Of a stretch of 64,000 bases of DNA, positions 27,106 through 35,632 are shown in pieces. The notes under the pieces were generated by a model. The model was not told where the DNA came from. It did not search any database and saw nothing but the letters and a program-made list of their open reading frames with translations. Source of the DNA: Kibdelosporangium aridum. Lineage in GTDB: Bacteria; Actinomycetota; Actinomycetes; Mycobacteriales; Pseudonocardiaceae. Where the stretch lies: the NCBI RefSeq assembly GCF_900176515.1, contig NZ_FWXV01000007.1, positions 434,001 to 498,000 on the forward strand, written 5' to 3'. Both the position numbers and the translations under genes were made by a program. How positions within the stretch are numbered: the stretch's first letter is position 1; every line of letters starts with the position of its first letter.

Positions 27106-28130
27106 GCGGCATCGATTCCGCTGGGCCGATCATCGAATTCCGGGGCGCCGGCAAGAAGTTCGGCGACGTGACCGCGCTCGCCGGTGTCGATCTGAGCATC
27201 GACACCGGCGAGATCTACGCGGTCATCGGCCACTCCGGCGCAGGCAAGAGCACACTGGTCCGGTTGATCAACGCCTTGGAGCGGGCCACGTCCGGCTCGG
27301 TCCTCGTGCACGGCGTGGACATCACCACCCTGTCCGAGCGGCGGCTGCGGGACGTCCGGCTGGGCATCGGCATGGTGTTCCAGCAGTTCAACCTGATGCG
27401 CTCGCGCACGGTCTTCGGCAACGTCGCGTATCCGCTGAAAGTCGCCGGATGGGCGAAAGCCGACCGGGAACGCCGGGTCACCGAGCTGCTGAAGTTCGTC
27501 GGGATCGCCGACAAGGCCTGGCAGTACCCGGATCAGCTGTCGGGCGGGCAGAAGCAGCGCGTGGGCATCGCGCGTGCGCTGGCGACCAACCCGAAGATCC
27601 TGTTGGCCGACGAGTCCACCAGCGCGCTGGACCCGGAGACGACCGGTGAGGTCCTGCGCCTGCTCAAGCGGGTCAACAGCGAGTTCGGCGTGACGATCGT
27701 CGTGATCACGCACGAAATGGAGGTCGTACGCGAGATCGCCGACCGCGTCGCCGTGCTCAAGGACGGCAAGGTGATCGAGCACGGCCCGGTGCGTGACGTG
27801 TTCGCCGCGCCACGGGAACCGACGACGAAGACCTTCGTCGAGACCGTGCTGCGGGCCCGTCCCGACTCAGCCGACCTGGCACGGATCCGGGAACGGCACC
27901 CCGGGCGTCTGGTGATCGCGCGGGTGAGCGACGACCGGCGGATCGGCCCGGTGCTGTCGGAGGCGATCAGCCGCTACGACGTGCGGTTCGAGGTGGTGCA
28001 CGGTGGCGTGAAGGAGCTCGGCAGCACGTCGTTCGGCAGCCTGACGCTCGAGCTGATCGGCGCGGACGCGGCCGTGGACAAGCTGATCGCGGACCTGCGG
28101 ACCACCACAGACGTGGAGGAACTGGCCTGA
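27102..28130 (+). CDS. metN: Methionine ABC transporter ATPase (MetN) with NIL domain
   Basis: A 342-residue ATPase. Walker A GHSGAGKST at about residues 43-51, signature LSGGQKQR and Walker B KILLADESTSALD are intact. The C-terminal region (about 260-342, with HPGRLVIARVSDD and TSFGSLTLELIG) is the NIL/ACT-like regulatory domain that senses methionine in MetN. GTG 27102 overlaps the metQ stop and its own stop shares a base with metI's ATG (TGATG), indicating tight coupling. Confidence 0.93.
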   Translation: MSGIDSAGPIIEFRGAGKKFGDVTALAGVDLSIDTGEIYAVIGHSGAGKSTLVRLINALERATSGSVLVHGVDITTLSERRLRDVRLGIGMVFQQFNLMRSRTVFGNVAYPLKVAGWAKADRERRVTELLKFVGIADKAWQYPDQLSGGQKQRVGIARALATNPKILLADESTSALDPETTGEVLRLLKRVNSEFGVTIVVITHEMEVVREIADRVAVLKDGKVIEHGPVRDVFAAPREPTTKTFVETVLRARPDSADLARIRERHPGRLVIARVSDDRRIGPVLSEAISRYDVRFEVVHGGVKELGSTSFGSLTLELIGADAAVDKLIADLRTTTDVEELA

Positions 28131-28792
28131 TGGGCACGAACTGGGACACCTTGCGGCCGATCCTGCTTGACGCGGTCGGCCAGACCCTCTGGATGGTCGC
28201 GGCCACGATGGTGGTCGGCGGGTTCCTCGGCCTGCTGCTGGGCATCGCGCTCTACAGCACCCGCCAGGGCGGAATTCTGGCGAGCCGCCCGGTGCACACG
28301 GTGCTGAACGTGGCGGTGAACATCGTCCGGCCGATCCCGTTCATCATCTTCATCACGGCCATCGGCCCGGTCACCATCGCGGTGGTCGGCACCCAGCTGG
28401 GTACCGGCGCGGCCACGTTCGCGCTGATCGCCGCGGCCACCTTCGGCATCTCCCGTATCGTCGAACAGAACCTGGTCACGATCGACCCAGGCGTGATCGA
28501 AGCGGCCCGCGCGATGGGCGCGAGCCCATGGCGGATCATCACGACGCTGCTGGTGCCGGAAGCCTTGGGACCACTGATCCTGGGGTACACGTTCGTGTTC
28601 GTGGCCGTAGTGGACATGTCGGCGGTCGCGGGCGCCATCGGCGGCGGTGGCTTGGGCGACTTCGCCATCGTCTACGGGTATCAGCGCTTCAACTGGGGCG
28701 TCACGGCCGTGGCGGTCTTGATCATCATCGTGCTGGTCCAGGTCGCCCAGTTCGCCGGCAACCGCCTCGCCCGACGGGTGCTGCGCCGCTAG
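28130..28792 (+). CDS. metI: Methionine ABC transporter permease (MetI)
   Basis: A 220-residue permease with five hydrophobic segments. The typical MetI blocks VNIVRPIPFIIFITAIGP, the EAA loop EAARAMGASPWRIITTLLVPEALG and GAIGGGGLGDFAIVYGYQRF are present. It ends the metQNI operon. Confidence 0.93.
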   Translation: MGTNWDTLRPILLDAVGQTLWMVAATMVVGGFLGLLLGIALYSTRQGGILASRPVHTVLNVAVNIVRPIPFIIFITAIGPVTIAVVGTQLGTGAATFALIAAATFGISRIVEQNLVTIDPGVIEAARAMGASPWRIITTLLVPEALGPLILGYTFVFVAVVDMSAVAGAIGGGGLGDFAIVYGYQRFNWGVTAVAVLIIIVLVQVAQFAGNRLARRVLRR

Positions 28793-28831
28793 GTTGCATA
28801 CCGTACACACCGGCATGCGATGCTCGTCTCC

Positions 28832-29662
28832 ATGATTCGACACGTGCTGGCTGCCGTAGCCGCTCTTGTCATGGTCGCCGGGTGCGGGACTGACCAGGCA
28901 GCCGCGCCCTCGGCCGACAGGGAGCTCATCCTCGCCACCACGACGAGCACCCAGGACTCCGGCCTGCTCGACGAGCTGCTGCCCGCGTTCACAAAGGACA
29001 CTGGCTGGCGCGTGAAACCGTTGGCTGTCGGCAGCGGGCAGGCGCTCGAGCTGGGCAGGCGGGGCGAGGCGGACGCATTGCTTGTGCACTCGCCGGAAGC
29101 TGAAGTCAAGTTCGTGGCGGAAGGCAGTGCCGGGCAACGGCGCCTGGTGATGCACAACGACTTCGTCCTGGTCGGCCCCTCGGCTGATCCGGCGGGGATC
29201 AAGGGCGTGCCCGCGGTCGAGGCGATGAAGAAGATCGCATCCGGCAGCGCCGGTTTTGTGTCCCGTGGAGACGATTCCGGCACGCACGCGCGGGAAAAGC
29301 AGCTGTGGCAACAAGCTGGGATCAAGCCGGCCGGTAGCTGGTACCGCTCGACCGGGCAGGGCATGGGTGCCACATTGCGGGTGGCGGCCGAGACGTCGGC
29401 GTACACGCTGACCGATCGGGCCACGTATCTGACGCAGAAACCCGCGCTCGATGTGCTCAACGAGGGTGACAAGGCCCTGCTGAACATCTACCACGTCATC
29501 GAGATGACCAAGAAGGCCGGCGAGCGGGTACAGCCCGACGGCGCGAAGGCGTTCGCCGACTGGATGGTCGGTGCCAAGGCCCAGCAGATGATCGGGGACT
29601 TCGGTGACGGCAAGCTCTTCGTGCCGGACGCGGGCAAAGACGAAGCCACGTTGGGCAGCTGA
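28832..29662 (+). CDS. tupA: Tungstate-type ABC substrate-binding lipoprotein (TupA-like)
   Basis: A 276-residue receptor with lipobox VAGC (Cys18) and a type II binding fold of the tungstate/molybdate TupA branch: ELILATTTSTQDSGLLDELL, VGSGQALELGRRGEADALLVH and the anion-binding FVSRGDDSGTHAREKQLW. ATG 28832 is favoured because it places the lipoprotein signal correctly; ATG 28820 is also possible. The permease follows directly. Substrate assignment (tungstate over molybdate) rests on TTTSTQDSGLL and RGDDSGTH, family knowledge. Confidence 0.88.
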   Translation: MIRHVLAAVAALVMVAGCGTDQAAAPSADRELILATTTSTQDSGLLDELLPAFTKDTGWRVKPLAVGSGQALELGRRGEADALLVHSPEAEVKFVAEGSAGQRRLVMHNDFVLVGPSADPAGIKGVPAVEAMKKIASGSAGFVSRGDDSGTHAREKQLWQQAGIKPAGSWYRSTGQGMGATLRVAAETSAYTLTDRATYLTQKPALDVLNEGDKALLNIYHVIEMTKKAGERVQPDGAKAFADWMVGAKAQQMIGDFGDGKLFVPDAGKDEATLGS

Positions 29663-30364
29663 ATGGACGTACTGGGCGACGGTCTGATCGAAGCGCTTCG
29701 GTTGCTGCTGACCGGAGACCAGGACACGTGGGCGATCACCGGGCTGACCTTGCGTGTGTCGATCACCGCGACGCTCATCGCGTTGGTGATCGGTGTCCCG
29801 TTGGGTGCTGTGCTCGCGCTCGGTCGCTTCCGTGGGCGACGCGTGCTGCTCGCGGTCGCCAACACGGGTATGGGCTTGCCGCCCGTTGTGGTCGGTTTGT
29901 TCGTGACTGTGCTGTTGTGGCGCAGCGGTCCGTTGGGGACGTTCGGTCTGCTGTACACGCCGACGGCCATGGTGATCGCTCAGGCGGGCATCGCGACTCC
30001 TGTCGTGATCGCGTTGACCGCTGCGGCGTTGCAGCAGGTTGACCCGGATTTCGTGCTGCAGATGCGCGGGCTCGGCGCGACGCGGGCCCGTGCTTTCGGC
30101 GCGTTGCTGCTGGAGGCCAAGCTTCCGTTGCTCGCGGCGGGCATGGCCGGGTTCGGTGCCGTGGTCAGCGAAGTCGGGGCCGCGCAGATGGTTGGCGGCA
30201 ACCTCGCGGGCGAGACCCGTGTGCTCACCACGGCCGCGGTGCTGGCCACGAGCCGTGGCCAGTTCGCCCTGGCCATCGCGTTCGGCTTGGTACTGCTGGC
30301 TATCGCGTTCGCGGTCAACCTCGCGGTCACGTTGGCGCAGCACCGTCAAACGGCGGCCCGGTGA
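29663..30364 (+). CDS. tupB: Tungstate-type ABC permease (TupB-like)
   Basis: A 233-residue permease with about five to six hydrophobic segments and the TupB-like signature LPPVVVGLFVTVLLWRSGPL, followed by the EAA-type loop around GLGATRARAFGALLLEAKLP and SEVGAAQMVGGN. Its ATG begins immediately after the tupA stop and its end overlaps tupC by four bases. Confidence 0.9.
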   Translation: MDVLGDGLIEALRLLLTGDQDTWAITGLTLRVSITATLIALVIGVPLGAVLALGRFRGRRVLLAVANTGMGLPPVVVGLFVTVLLWRSGPLGTFGLLYTPTAMVIAQAGIATPVVIALTAAALQQVDPDFVLQMRGLGATRARAFGALLLEAKLPLLAAGMAGFGAVVSEVGAAQMVGGNLAGETRVLTTAAVLATSRGQFALAIAFGLVLLAIAFAVNLAVTLAQHRQTAAR

Positions 30365-31338
30365 GCATCGGCTGTCGTGAGCTGCGGGTGACCGTAGACG
30401 GGCGAGCGCTCGTCACGGTCCCGGCGCTCGATATCGCCGACGGCGAGACCCTGGCCGTGCTCGGGCCTAATGGCGCTGGGAAGTCCACGCTGCTGCGGGC
30501 ACTTGGTCATCTGACGCACGCGTCAGGCACAGTGCTGCTGGACGGCCAGCCCGCGACCACAACCGCGCTACGCCATGCCGTCGCCGCCGTGCTGCAACGA
30601 CCTGTGCTGCAGCGCGCGAGTGTGCTCGACAACGCCGCCGCTGGCCTGCGTTTGCGAGGTATGGGGCGTTCCGAGGCCCGTCGCCGCGCCGAGCCATGGC
30701 TAGACGCTCTGGGCGTGGCACACCTCGCCGAACGGCACGCGCGAACGCTCTCCGGTGGCGAGGCACAACGCGTGGCCATTGCCCGCGCGCTGGCCGTCGC
30801 ACCGCGCGTGCTGCTGCTCGATGAGCCGTTCTCAGGGCTGGACGCGACAACCCGTACGGATCTGCTCGCGGACCTTCGTGCCGCCCTCGATCGGCTGAGC
30901 GCGGCGGTCCTGCTGGTCACCCATGACCGCGAGGAAGCGCACGCGCTGGCGCAACGCACGGCCCTGCTGGTCAGCGGCGAGATCCGGCAAATCGGGAAGA
31001 CGGACTCGGTCCTGGATGCCCCGGCCGATCCGGACTGCGCGAACCTGCTGGGCTTCACCACGCATCTGCCGCCCGCTCTCACCGGCCGCGACGTGCTGCT
31101 GGTCGCCCGGCCTGAACGGTGCACACCGCTCGGGGACGACGCACCCGCGCCACCGGATTCCCTGGTGTTCGAAGGTGTCCTGCGCCGAGTCGTGCCGCTT
31201 GGTGGGGCTGTCCGTCTGGATGTGGACACGGCCACTGGACCGGCCGCGGCGGTGACGACTGCCGACGTGACCTCCACCCCGGGCAGCCGGATCCGCCTCG
31301 CTGTCGGCTTCACGCATCTGCGTGCATGTGGCCCGTAA
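30361..31338 (+). CDS. tupC: Tungstate-type ABC ATPase (TupC-like)
   Basis: A 325-residue ATPase. Walker A GPNGAGKST at about 35-43, signature LSGGEAQR and Walker B VLLLDEPFSGLD are intact. The C-terminal 80 residues (LLVARPERCTPLGD onward) look like a TOBE/MOP-type oxyanion-sensing domain. GTG 30361 overlaps the tupB stop. Together with the two preceding genes this is a complete oxyanion importer, which would supply metal for molybdo/tungsto-enzymes. Confidence 0.88.
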   Translation: MSIGCRELRVTVDGRALVTVPALDIADGETLAVLGPNGAGKSTLLRALGHLTHASGTVLLDGQPATTTALRHAVAAVLQRPVLQRASVLDNAAAGLRLRGMGRSEARRRAEPWLDALGVAHLAERHARTLSGGEAQRVAIARALAVAPRVLLLDEPFSGLDATTRTDLLADLRAALDRLSAAVLLVTHDREEAHALAQRTALLVSGEIRQIGKTDSVLDAPADPDCANLLGFTTHLPPALTGRDVLLVARPERCTPLGDDAPAPPDSLVFEGVLRRVVPLGGAVRLDVDTATGPAAAVTTADVTSTPGSRIRLAVGFTHLRACGP

Positions 31339-31349
31339 GCTGCTCGGCC

Positions 31350-31676
31350 ATGGTGGACACAGCGAAGAAGGCGCGGCTGACGCTGGGCTTGTTGTTGCTC
31401 ATCCCGGCAGGGCTGGTCGCGGTGTTCCTCAGCGGCGTCTTGGTGATGGGATCGGCGGGATGCGGCAGCAGTGGGTCGGCCATGATCTGCTCGGCGACCG
31501 TCCAAATGTGGGTGATGGTGCTGCCGCCCGCGGGCGCGGTCGCCGGAATGGTCGTCGGTGCCATCCTGGGGACACGTTCCCTGCGGCAAAGCCGCCCGAT
31601 CACCAACGCGGTTCTCGCCGGCTGGCTGGTTTTCGCCGTCACCGAAGTGGCCGCCATCGTTCTCGGCGCGGCCTGA
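31350..31676 (+). CDS. Small integral membrane protein of unknown function
   Basis: A 108-residue protein with three hydrophobic segments (about residues 9-34, 50-75 and 86-107) and a CGSSGSAMIC periplasmic-side loop that could form a disulfide. It starts 11 bases after tupC and may be co-transcribed with it. It is convergent with the marR-like gene. Family not recognised. Confidence 0.65.
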   Translation: MVDTAKKARLTLGLLLLIPAGLVAVFLSGVLVMGSAGCGSSGSAMICSATVQMWVMVLPPAGAVAGMVVGAILGTRSLRQSRPITNAVLAGWLVFAVTEVAAIVLGAA

Positions 31677-31686
31677 CAGCAGTCCA

Positions 31687-32175
31687 CTATGGATTGTCGT
31701 GCGGCGTGGTGTCGCCCATGCTGTACCGGTCGATTCCGGCTTGGACCGTCTCGCACATGTCGATGAACCGGTCGAGGAACTCCGGGTCCACTGCGTCGAA
31801 GAACAACCGACGGACGCGTTCAGCGTGTGCGGGCGCGGCCTCGGCGATCGTGGTCTCGCCGTTCTCGGTCAGCATGAACGCGGGCGATCGGAGGTTCTCA
31901 GTGGGCACGCGCCGTACCAGTCGGCGCCGCTCCATCCGCTTGAGGTGATGTGACAGCCTGCTCTTTTCCCACTGCGTCGCCTCGATCAGCTCGTACGTGC
32001 GCATCCGGCCGTCCGGCGCCTCAGCCAGGTTCACCATGACGAGGTAATCGGCGGCGGACAGCCCGAAATCCGCCTGCAGGTGCTGTACGAGTGCATTGTC
32101 CAGCCGCCGTTTGAAGGCAAGGTACGAGCGCCACGCGTGCTCTTCGCGCGGACTAAGCCAGCGCCCTTCTGCCAT
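31687..32175 (-). CDS. MarR-family transcriptional regulator
   Basis: A 162-residue winged-helix regulator. The DNA-binding core reads TYELIEATQWEKSRLSHHLKRM followed by the wing RLVRRVPTENLRSPAFMLTENG. ATG 32175 is the start that gives the family length; the frame is open further into the divergent promoter. It probably represses the divergent amidohydrolase gene and itself through the palindrome between them. Confidence 0.88.
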   Translation of the reverse strand: MAEGRWLSPREEHAWRSYLAFKRRLDNALVQHLQADFGLSAADYLVMVNLAEAPDGRMRTYELIEATQWEKSRLSHHLKRMERRRLVRRVPTENLRSPAFMLTENGETTIAEAAPAHAERVRRLFFDAVDPEFLDRFIDMCETVQAGIDRYSMGDTTPHDNP

Positions 32176-32263
32176 GTGATCAATCCTAACTACCCGTCCG
32201 GCCGTCGCGTACACCCATATCCACAATTCGCCAAAGTCGCCGGACATGACAGTAGCAATCTAT

Positions 32264-32283
32264 ACAGGTATAGTGATACCTGT
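32264..32283. promoter_or_regulatory. MarR-type operator
   Basis: Perfect inverted repeat ACAGGTAT-AGTG-ATACCTGT between the divergent marR-like gene and the amidohydrolase gene. An outer imperfect repeat flanks it: GACAGTAGCAATC on the left and GATTGCTTGTC on the right. The size and symmetry fit a MarR dimer site overlapping the promoters (inference). Confidence 0.65.
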
Positions 32284-32330
32284 TGATTGCTTGTCAGTTA
32301 GCGACGAACGCCAAAGAGGGACGACGTGAA

Positions 32331-34151
32331 ATGACCGACGAAAAGCCATCCGAGCAGCTACTTTCCCGGCGCGGCGCGCTGACCGCACTGGCCGGCGCGG
32401 GCGTGGTCGCGACAAGCGCCCAGCTGGCGATGTCCCGGACCGCGGCAGCGGCACCGGCGACGGCTCAACCTGCCGATGTCGTGTTCGTCAACGGTCGGAT
32501 CACCACGTTGGACCCCAGGAAACCGGTGGCGACCGGCCTGGCCGTGCGTGCCGGGCGAATTCTCGCCACCGGCACCAATTATGAGATCCGCAGGTTCGCC
32601 GGCCCGAATACCAAGGTGATCGACCTGCGCGGACGGCGCGTGATCCCCGGTCTCAACGACTCGCACACCCATCTGATCAGGGAAGGTCTCACGTACACCG
32701 CCGAACTGTCGCTGGCCGGCGTGACCTCGGTGGCCGACGCGTTGCGGCTGATCAAGTTCCAGGCCGACCGCACGCCCGCGCCACAGTGGATCAGGGTGAT
32801 CGGCGGGTTCACCAAGTGGCAGTTCCGTGAGAAGCGCCTGCCCACGCTCGCCGAGCTGAACGCGGCCGTGCCGGACAAGCCGCTGATCGTGCTACACCTC
32901 TACGACCGCGCTCTGCTCAACCAGACTGCCGTGCGCTTGCTTGGGTTCACAAAGGACACCCAGGCGCCGCCCAACAGCCAGATCGAAGTGGACGCCGCGG
33001 GCAACCCGACCGGCCTGCTGATCGCCAAGCCGGATCCCTTGCTGCTCAACAGCACCCTGGCCAGACTGCCCGCGTTGGACCCAGCGAGCCAAGCCACGTC
33101 CACCAGGCTCTACATGCGACACCTGAACGCGCGCGGCGTCACCAGCATCACCGACGCCGCCGGTGGCGGAACGCTCTACCCGGAGAGCTACAGCGTCATC
33201 AACCAGTTGCACGCACAAGGCCAACTGACCGTCCGAATCGGATACCACCTCTTCCCGCGCACCCGTGGCGGCGAACTCAACGACTACAAGCAGTTCGTCG
33301 CGAGTACGAAGGTCGGCGGCGACGACTTCCTCAAGCTGTCCGGCGCGGGCGAGGTCGTCCTGTTCACCTCGGTGGACTTCGAGGACTTCGAAGAGCCCCG
33401 GCCAACCCTTCCGTCCTCAATGGACGCTCAGCTACGGGACATCCTCGCGCTGTTCGCCGAGAACGAGTGGCCGTTCCGGCTGCACGCCACGTACGACGAG
33501 TCGGTCAACCGGCTACTGAACGGCATCGAACAGGTTTACGGCCCGAGCGGCCCGAAGGCGCCGTTCATCCTCGATCACGCGGAGACCGTGACCGCGGCGA
33601 CCATCGACCGGATCGCCAAGCTCGGCGGAACCGTCGCCATCCAGGACCGGATGGCGTTCCAGGGCGAGACTTTCCAGCAACGGTACGGCACACGGGCCGC
33701 GACGCACACTCCCCCGGTTCGCCGCCTGTTGCGCAGCGGGGTCCCGGTCGGCCTTGGCACTGACGCCACTCGCGTCGCCAGCGACAACGTCTGGATCGCG
33801 CTGTACTGGATCACCACTGGGCACACGGTTGGCGGCACGCGGCTCTACCGTTCAGACAACACATTGGACCGCACGGAAGCGCTTCGCCTGCTCACTCAGG
33901 GAAGCGCAAGCCTGTCCCGTGAGGACGATCGCAAGGGGACGCTCCGCCCTGGCGCGCTCGCCGACCTCGCGGTGCTCACGGAGGACTACTTCACCGTGCC
34001 GGACTCCCGGATCCCGGGGATCGAGTCGGTGCTCACCATGGTCGACGGGAAGATCGTGCACGCCGCAGCGGAGTTCAGCACGCTGAATCCTCCGCTGCCC
34101 ACGATCGTCCCGGCCTACTCGCCTTTGCTGACCGGAGCCAACCGGCTCTGA
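32331..34151 (+). CDS. Tat-exported metal-dependent amidohydrolase (YtcJ-like)
   Basis: A 606-residue amidohydrolase-superfamily protein. A twin-arginine signal (SRRGALTALAGAGVVATSA) suggests export in folded form. The TIM barrel shows the N-terminal metal motif DSHTH (IPGLNDSHTHLI), a mid-barrel RLHATYDESVNRLL region with His, ILDHAETV, and a late Asp in VGLGTDATRVASDN. The C-terminal sandwich (GTLRPGALADLAVL) is typical of YtcJ-like members, whose substrates are largely unknown. It is divergent from a MarR-family gene that probably controls it. Confidence 0.9.
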   Translation: MTDEKPSEQLLSRRGALTALAGAGVVATSAQLAMSRTAAAAPATAQPADVVFVNGRITTLDPRKPVATGLAVRAGRILATGTNYEIRRFAGPNTKVIDLRGRRVIPGLNDSHTHLIREGLTYTAELSLAGVTSVADALRLIKFQADRTPAPQWIRVIGGFTKWQFREKRLPTLAELNAAVPDKPLIVLHLYDRALLNQTAVRLLGFTKDTQAPPNSQIEVDAAGNPTGLLIAKPDPLLLNSTLARLPALDPASQATSTRLYMRHLNARGVTSITDAAGGGTLYPESYSVINQLHAQGQLTVRIGYHLFPRTRGGELNDYKQFVASTKVGGDDFLKLSGAGEVVLFTSVDFEDFEEPRPTLPSSMDAQLRDILALFAENEWPFRLHATYDESVNRLLNGIEQVYGPSGPKAPFILDHAETVTAATIDRIAKLGGTVAIQDRMAFQGETFQQRYGTRAATHTPPVRRLLRSGVPVGLGTDATRVASDNVWIALYWITTGHTVGGTRLYRSDNTLDRTEALRLLTQGSASLSREDDRKGTLRPGALADLAVLTEDYFTVPDSRIPGIESVLTMVDGKIVHAAAEFSTLNPPLPTIVPAYSPLLTGANRL

Positions 34152-34153
34152 CG

Positions 34154-35161
34154 TCAACGCTGTGTCGTGGCCGTCGTCTGCGTTCGCGCGGGCGGCGGCT
34201 TCAGCAGCAACGGAGTGACGTCAACGGATTCCTTGAGCAGCCCGAAGTCGGTCATCAGCTTGACGATGCGCTGGATCGGGATCGGGTCGAGGTTCGCCCG
34301 GAACACCGGCAGCCGGGTCAGCGCCGCGACATCCTTGTCGATCTTGGCGAACTCCGGCAGCAGCGGCTCGATCTTCGTGCGGTCACTCGACGCGTCGGTC
34401 GCCCTGCCAAGCCCGCGTTGGAAAGCCTCGACAGTCTTCGGGTGCGCGTTGACGAACGTGCTCGTGGCGCCGAAACCCGTGAAGGGCAAGTCGCTCAACG
34501 GGCCACTGGCCAGATCCAGCAACGGACTGGCACCAACCGAACGCTCGGCCGCCGTGACGAACGGCTCGACCATCATGGCGGCGTCAACCCTGCCCTCGTC
34601 CAGCGCGGTCGGCATGTCGGGGAACGGCATCTCCACGAACGTGACGCTCTTGTGGTCGACGTTCTGCGTGGCGATCGCCGAGCGGACCATGAGCTCGGCC
34701 AACGTGCCCTTCGCGGTGACCGCGACCTTCTTGCCAGCCACATCCGCCGCGGCGTTCAGCTGCGAACTCTTGCTCTTCATCAGCATCGCCGTGCGCGGCG
34801 CGGCGTACGAGTTGCCCGCGACGATCTTGACGTCCGCGATCCCCTTGGAATGCGCGAGGATCAGCGGCGGATAGGTCGAGTAGACGATGTCGTACTGGCC
34901 GTTCACCATGCCTTCGACCGTCTGCTGGCCACTGCCCGCGATGGCGACGTTGACCTCTAGGCCCTCCTCACGGAAGAACCCGCTGCGGATCGCCAGTTGC
35001 AGCGGCGCGATCTCCACTGTCGGCAGGATCGCGACGTTGATCCGGGACTTCTCCAGCGGTCCGGACGGCGCGGGATCACTTGACTCCCCTGTGATCGCGG
35101 AACAGCCGCTGACCAGCAGCGCCGTCACAGCGAACGCGGCGGATAGCACCCGTCGAGGCAT
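34154..35161 (-). CDS. Orphan ABC substrate-binding lipoprotein (NMT1/SsuA-like), copy 2
   Basis: A 335-residue lipoprotein (lipobox VSGC, Cys20), the same length as and clearly related to the protein at 21425-22432. Shared features include VAILPTVEIAPLQLAIRSGFFREEGLEV, KSVTFVEMPFPDMPTALDEGRVDAAMMVEP and IPIQRIVKLMTDFGLL. ATG 35161 directly precedes the signal peptide; the frame is open upstream through a structured leader. No permease or ATPase is adjacent, and it stops 3 bases after the convergent amidohydrolase. It may share a transporter encoded elsewhere. Confidence 0.83.
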   Translation of the reverse strand: MPRRVLSAAFAVTALLVSGCSAITGESSDPAPSGPLEKSRINVAILPTVEIAPLQLAIRSGFFREEGLEVNVAIAGSGQQTVEGMVNGQYDIVYSTYPPLILAHSKGIADVKIVAGNSYAAPRTAMLMKSKSSQLNAAADVAGKKVAVTAKGTLAELMVRSAIATQNVDHKSVTFVEMPFPDMPTALDEGRVDAAMMVEPFVTAAERSVGASPLLDLASGPLSDLPFTGFGATSTFVNAHPKTVEAFQRGLGRATDASSDRTKIEPLLPEFAKIDKDVAALTRLPVFRANLDPIPIQRIVKLMTDFGLLKESVDVTPLLLKPPPARTQTTATTQR

Positions 35162-35232
35162 CGATGACACTCCAAGGAAAGGCCGGATGTGGCACCCGCC
35201 CGGTGGCGAGATCACCGTCCGGAAGAGGCCGC

Positions 35233-35299
35233 GCTCCAGTCGAGCGGGTGCGCGCACAGTCTGGAGCTCACCCGCTGTCACATCCCTGCCATGACAGCG
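35233..35299 (-). promoter_or_regulatory. Structured leader with interleaved stems (possible pseudoknot) upstream of orphan binding protein 2
   Basis: On the gene's strand GCGGGTG (35269-35275 complement is CACCCGC) can pair with CACCCGC at 35244-35250, while GCTCCAG (35261-35267) can pair with CTGGAGC (35233-35239). The two 7-pair stems interleave as in an H-type pseudoknot. A third element, CGCTGTCA (35273-35280) with TGACAGCG (35292-35299), overlaps one arm, so the structures exclude each other. It ends about 70 bases before the start codon. Chance pairing in GC-rich DNA is possible; I match it to no known riboswitch. Confidence 0.35.
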
Positions 35300-35632
35300 A
35301 ATCCGTGACAGGCCCTTGTCAACCCGCTGGTCCAAACCACAAGGGCCGCACCGAATTGCATGCACCGCAACGGAATCAGCATGATCGTCCGTCAAGCGGT
35401 TTTGGCGTCTTTCACTTGATCGGCGCAATACTACTACCTGTGGACGACTGCTTAACCCAGTCGCGCCACCGGCGAGGCCTCGATTGGTCCTAATGGGACA
35501 TACACATAGCGACGTGACGCCGCCCATCACGCGACTTGGGCTCCCTCAGGCCGACCTTTACACAGGCCCACCCAGTCGGTACAACTAATCTAAGACGACC
35601 GGTCATATTCAAGGCAAGACAGGAGCACAACC
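35300..35632. other. Intergenic region between divergent genes
   Basis: About 330 bases without a supported gene, part of a 471-base gap between binding protein 2 (start 35161) and the alcohol dehydrogenase (start 35633). I see a TTGACA hexamer on the minus strand at 35317-35322 that could be a -35 element for the binding protein, and the palindrome GACCGGTC at 35598-35605, 28 bases before the alcohol dehydrogenase, of a kind common in TetR-type operators. The base composition is less GC-rich than flanking coding DNA near 35380-35470. Confidence 0.45.

Noticed and set aside
28796..28831. Operator-like GCAT...ATGC pairing before tupA
   Set aside because: Arms are only four to five bases and do not stand out from chance.
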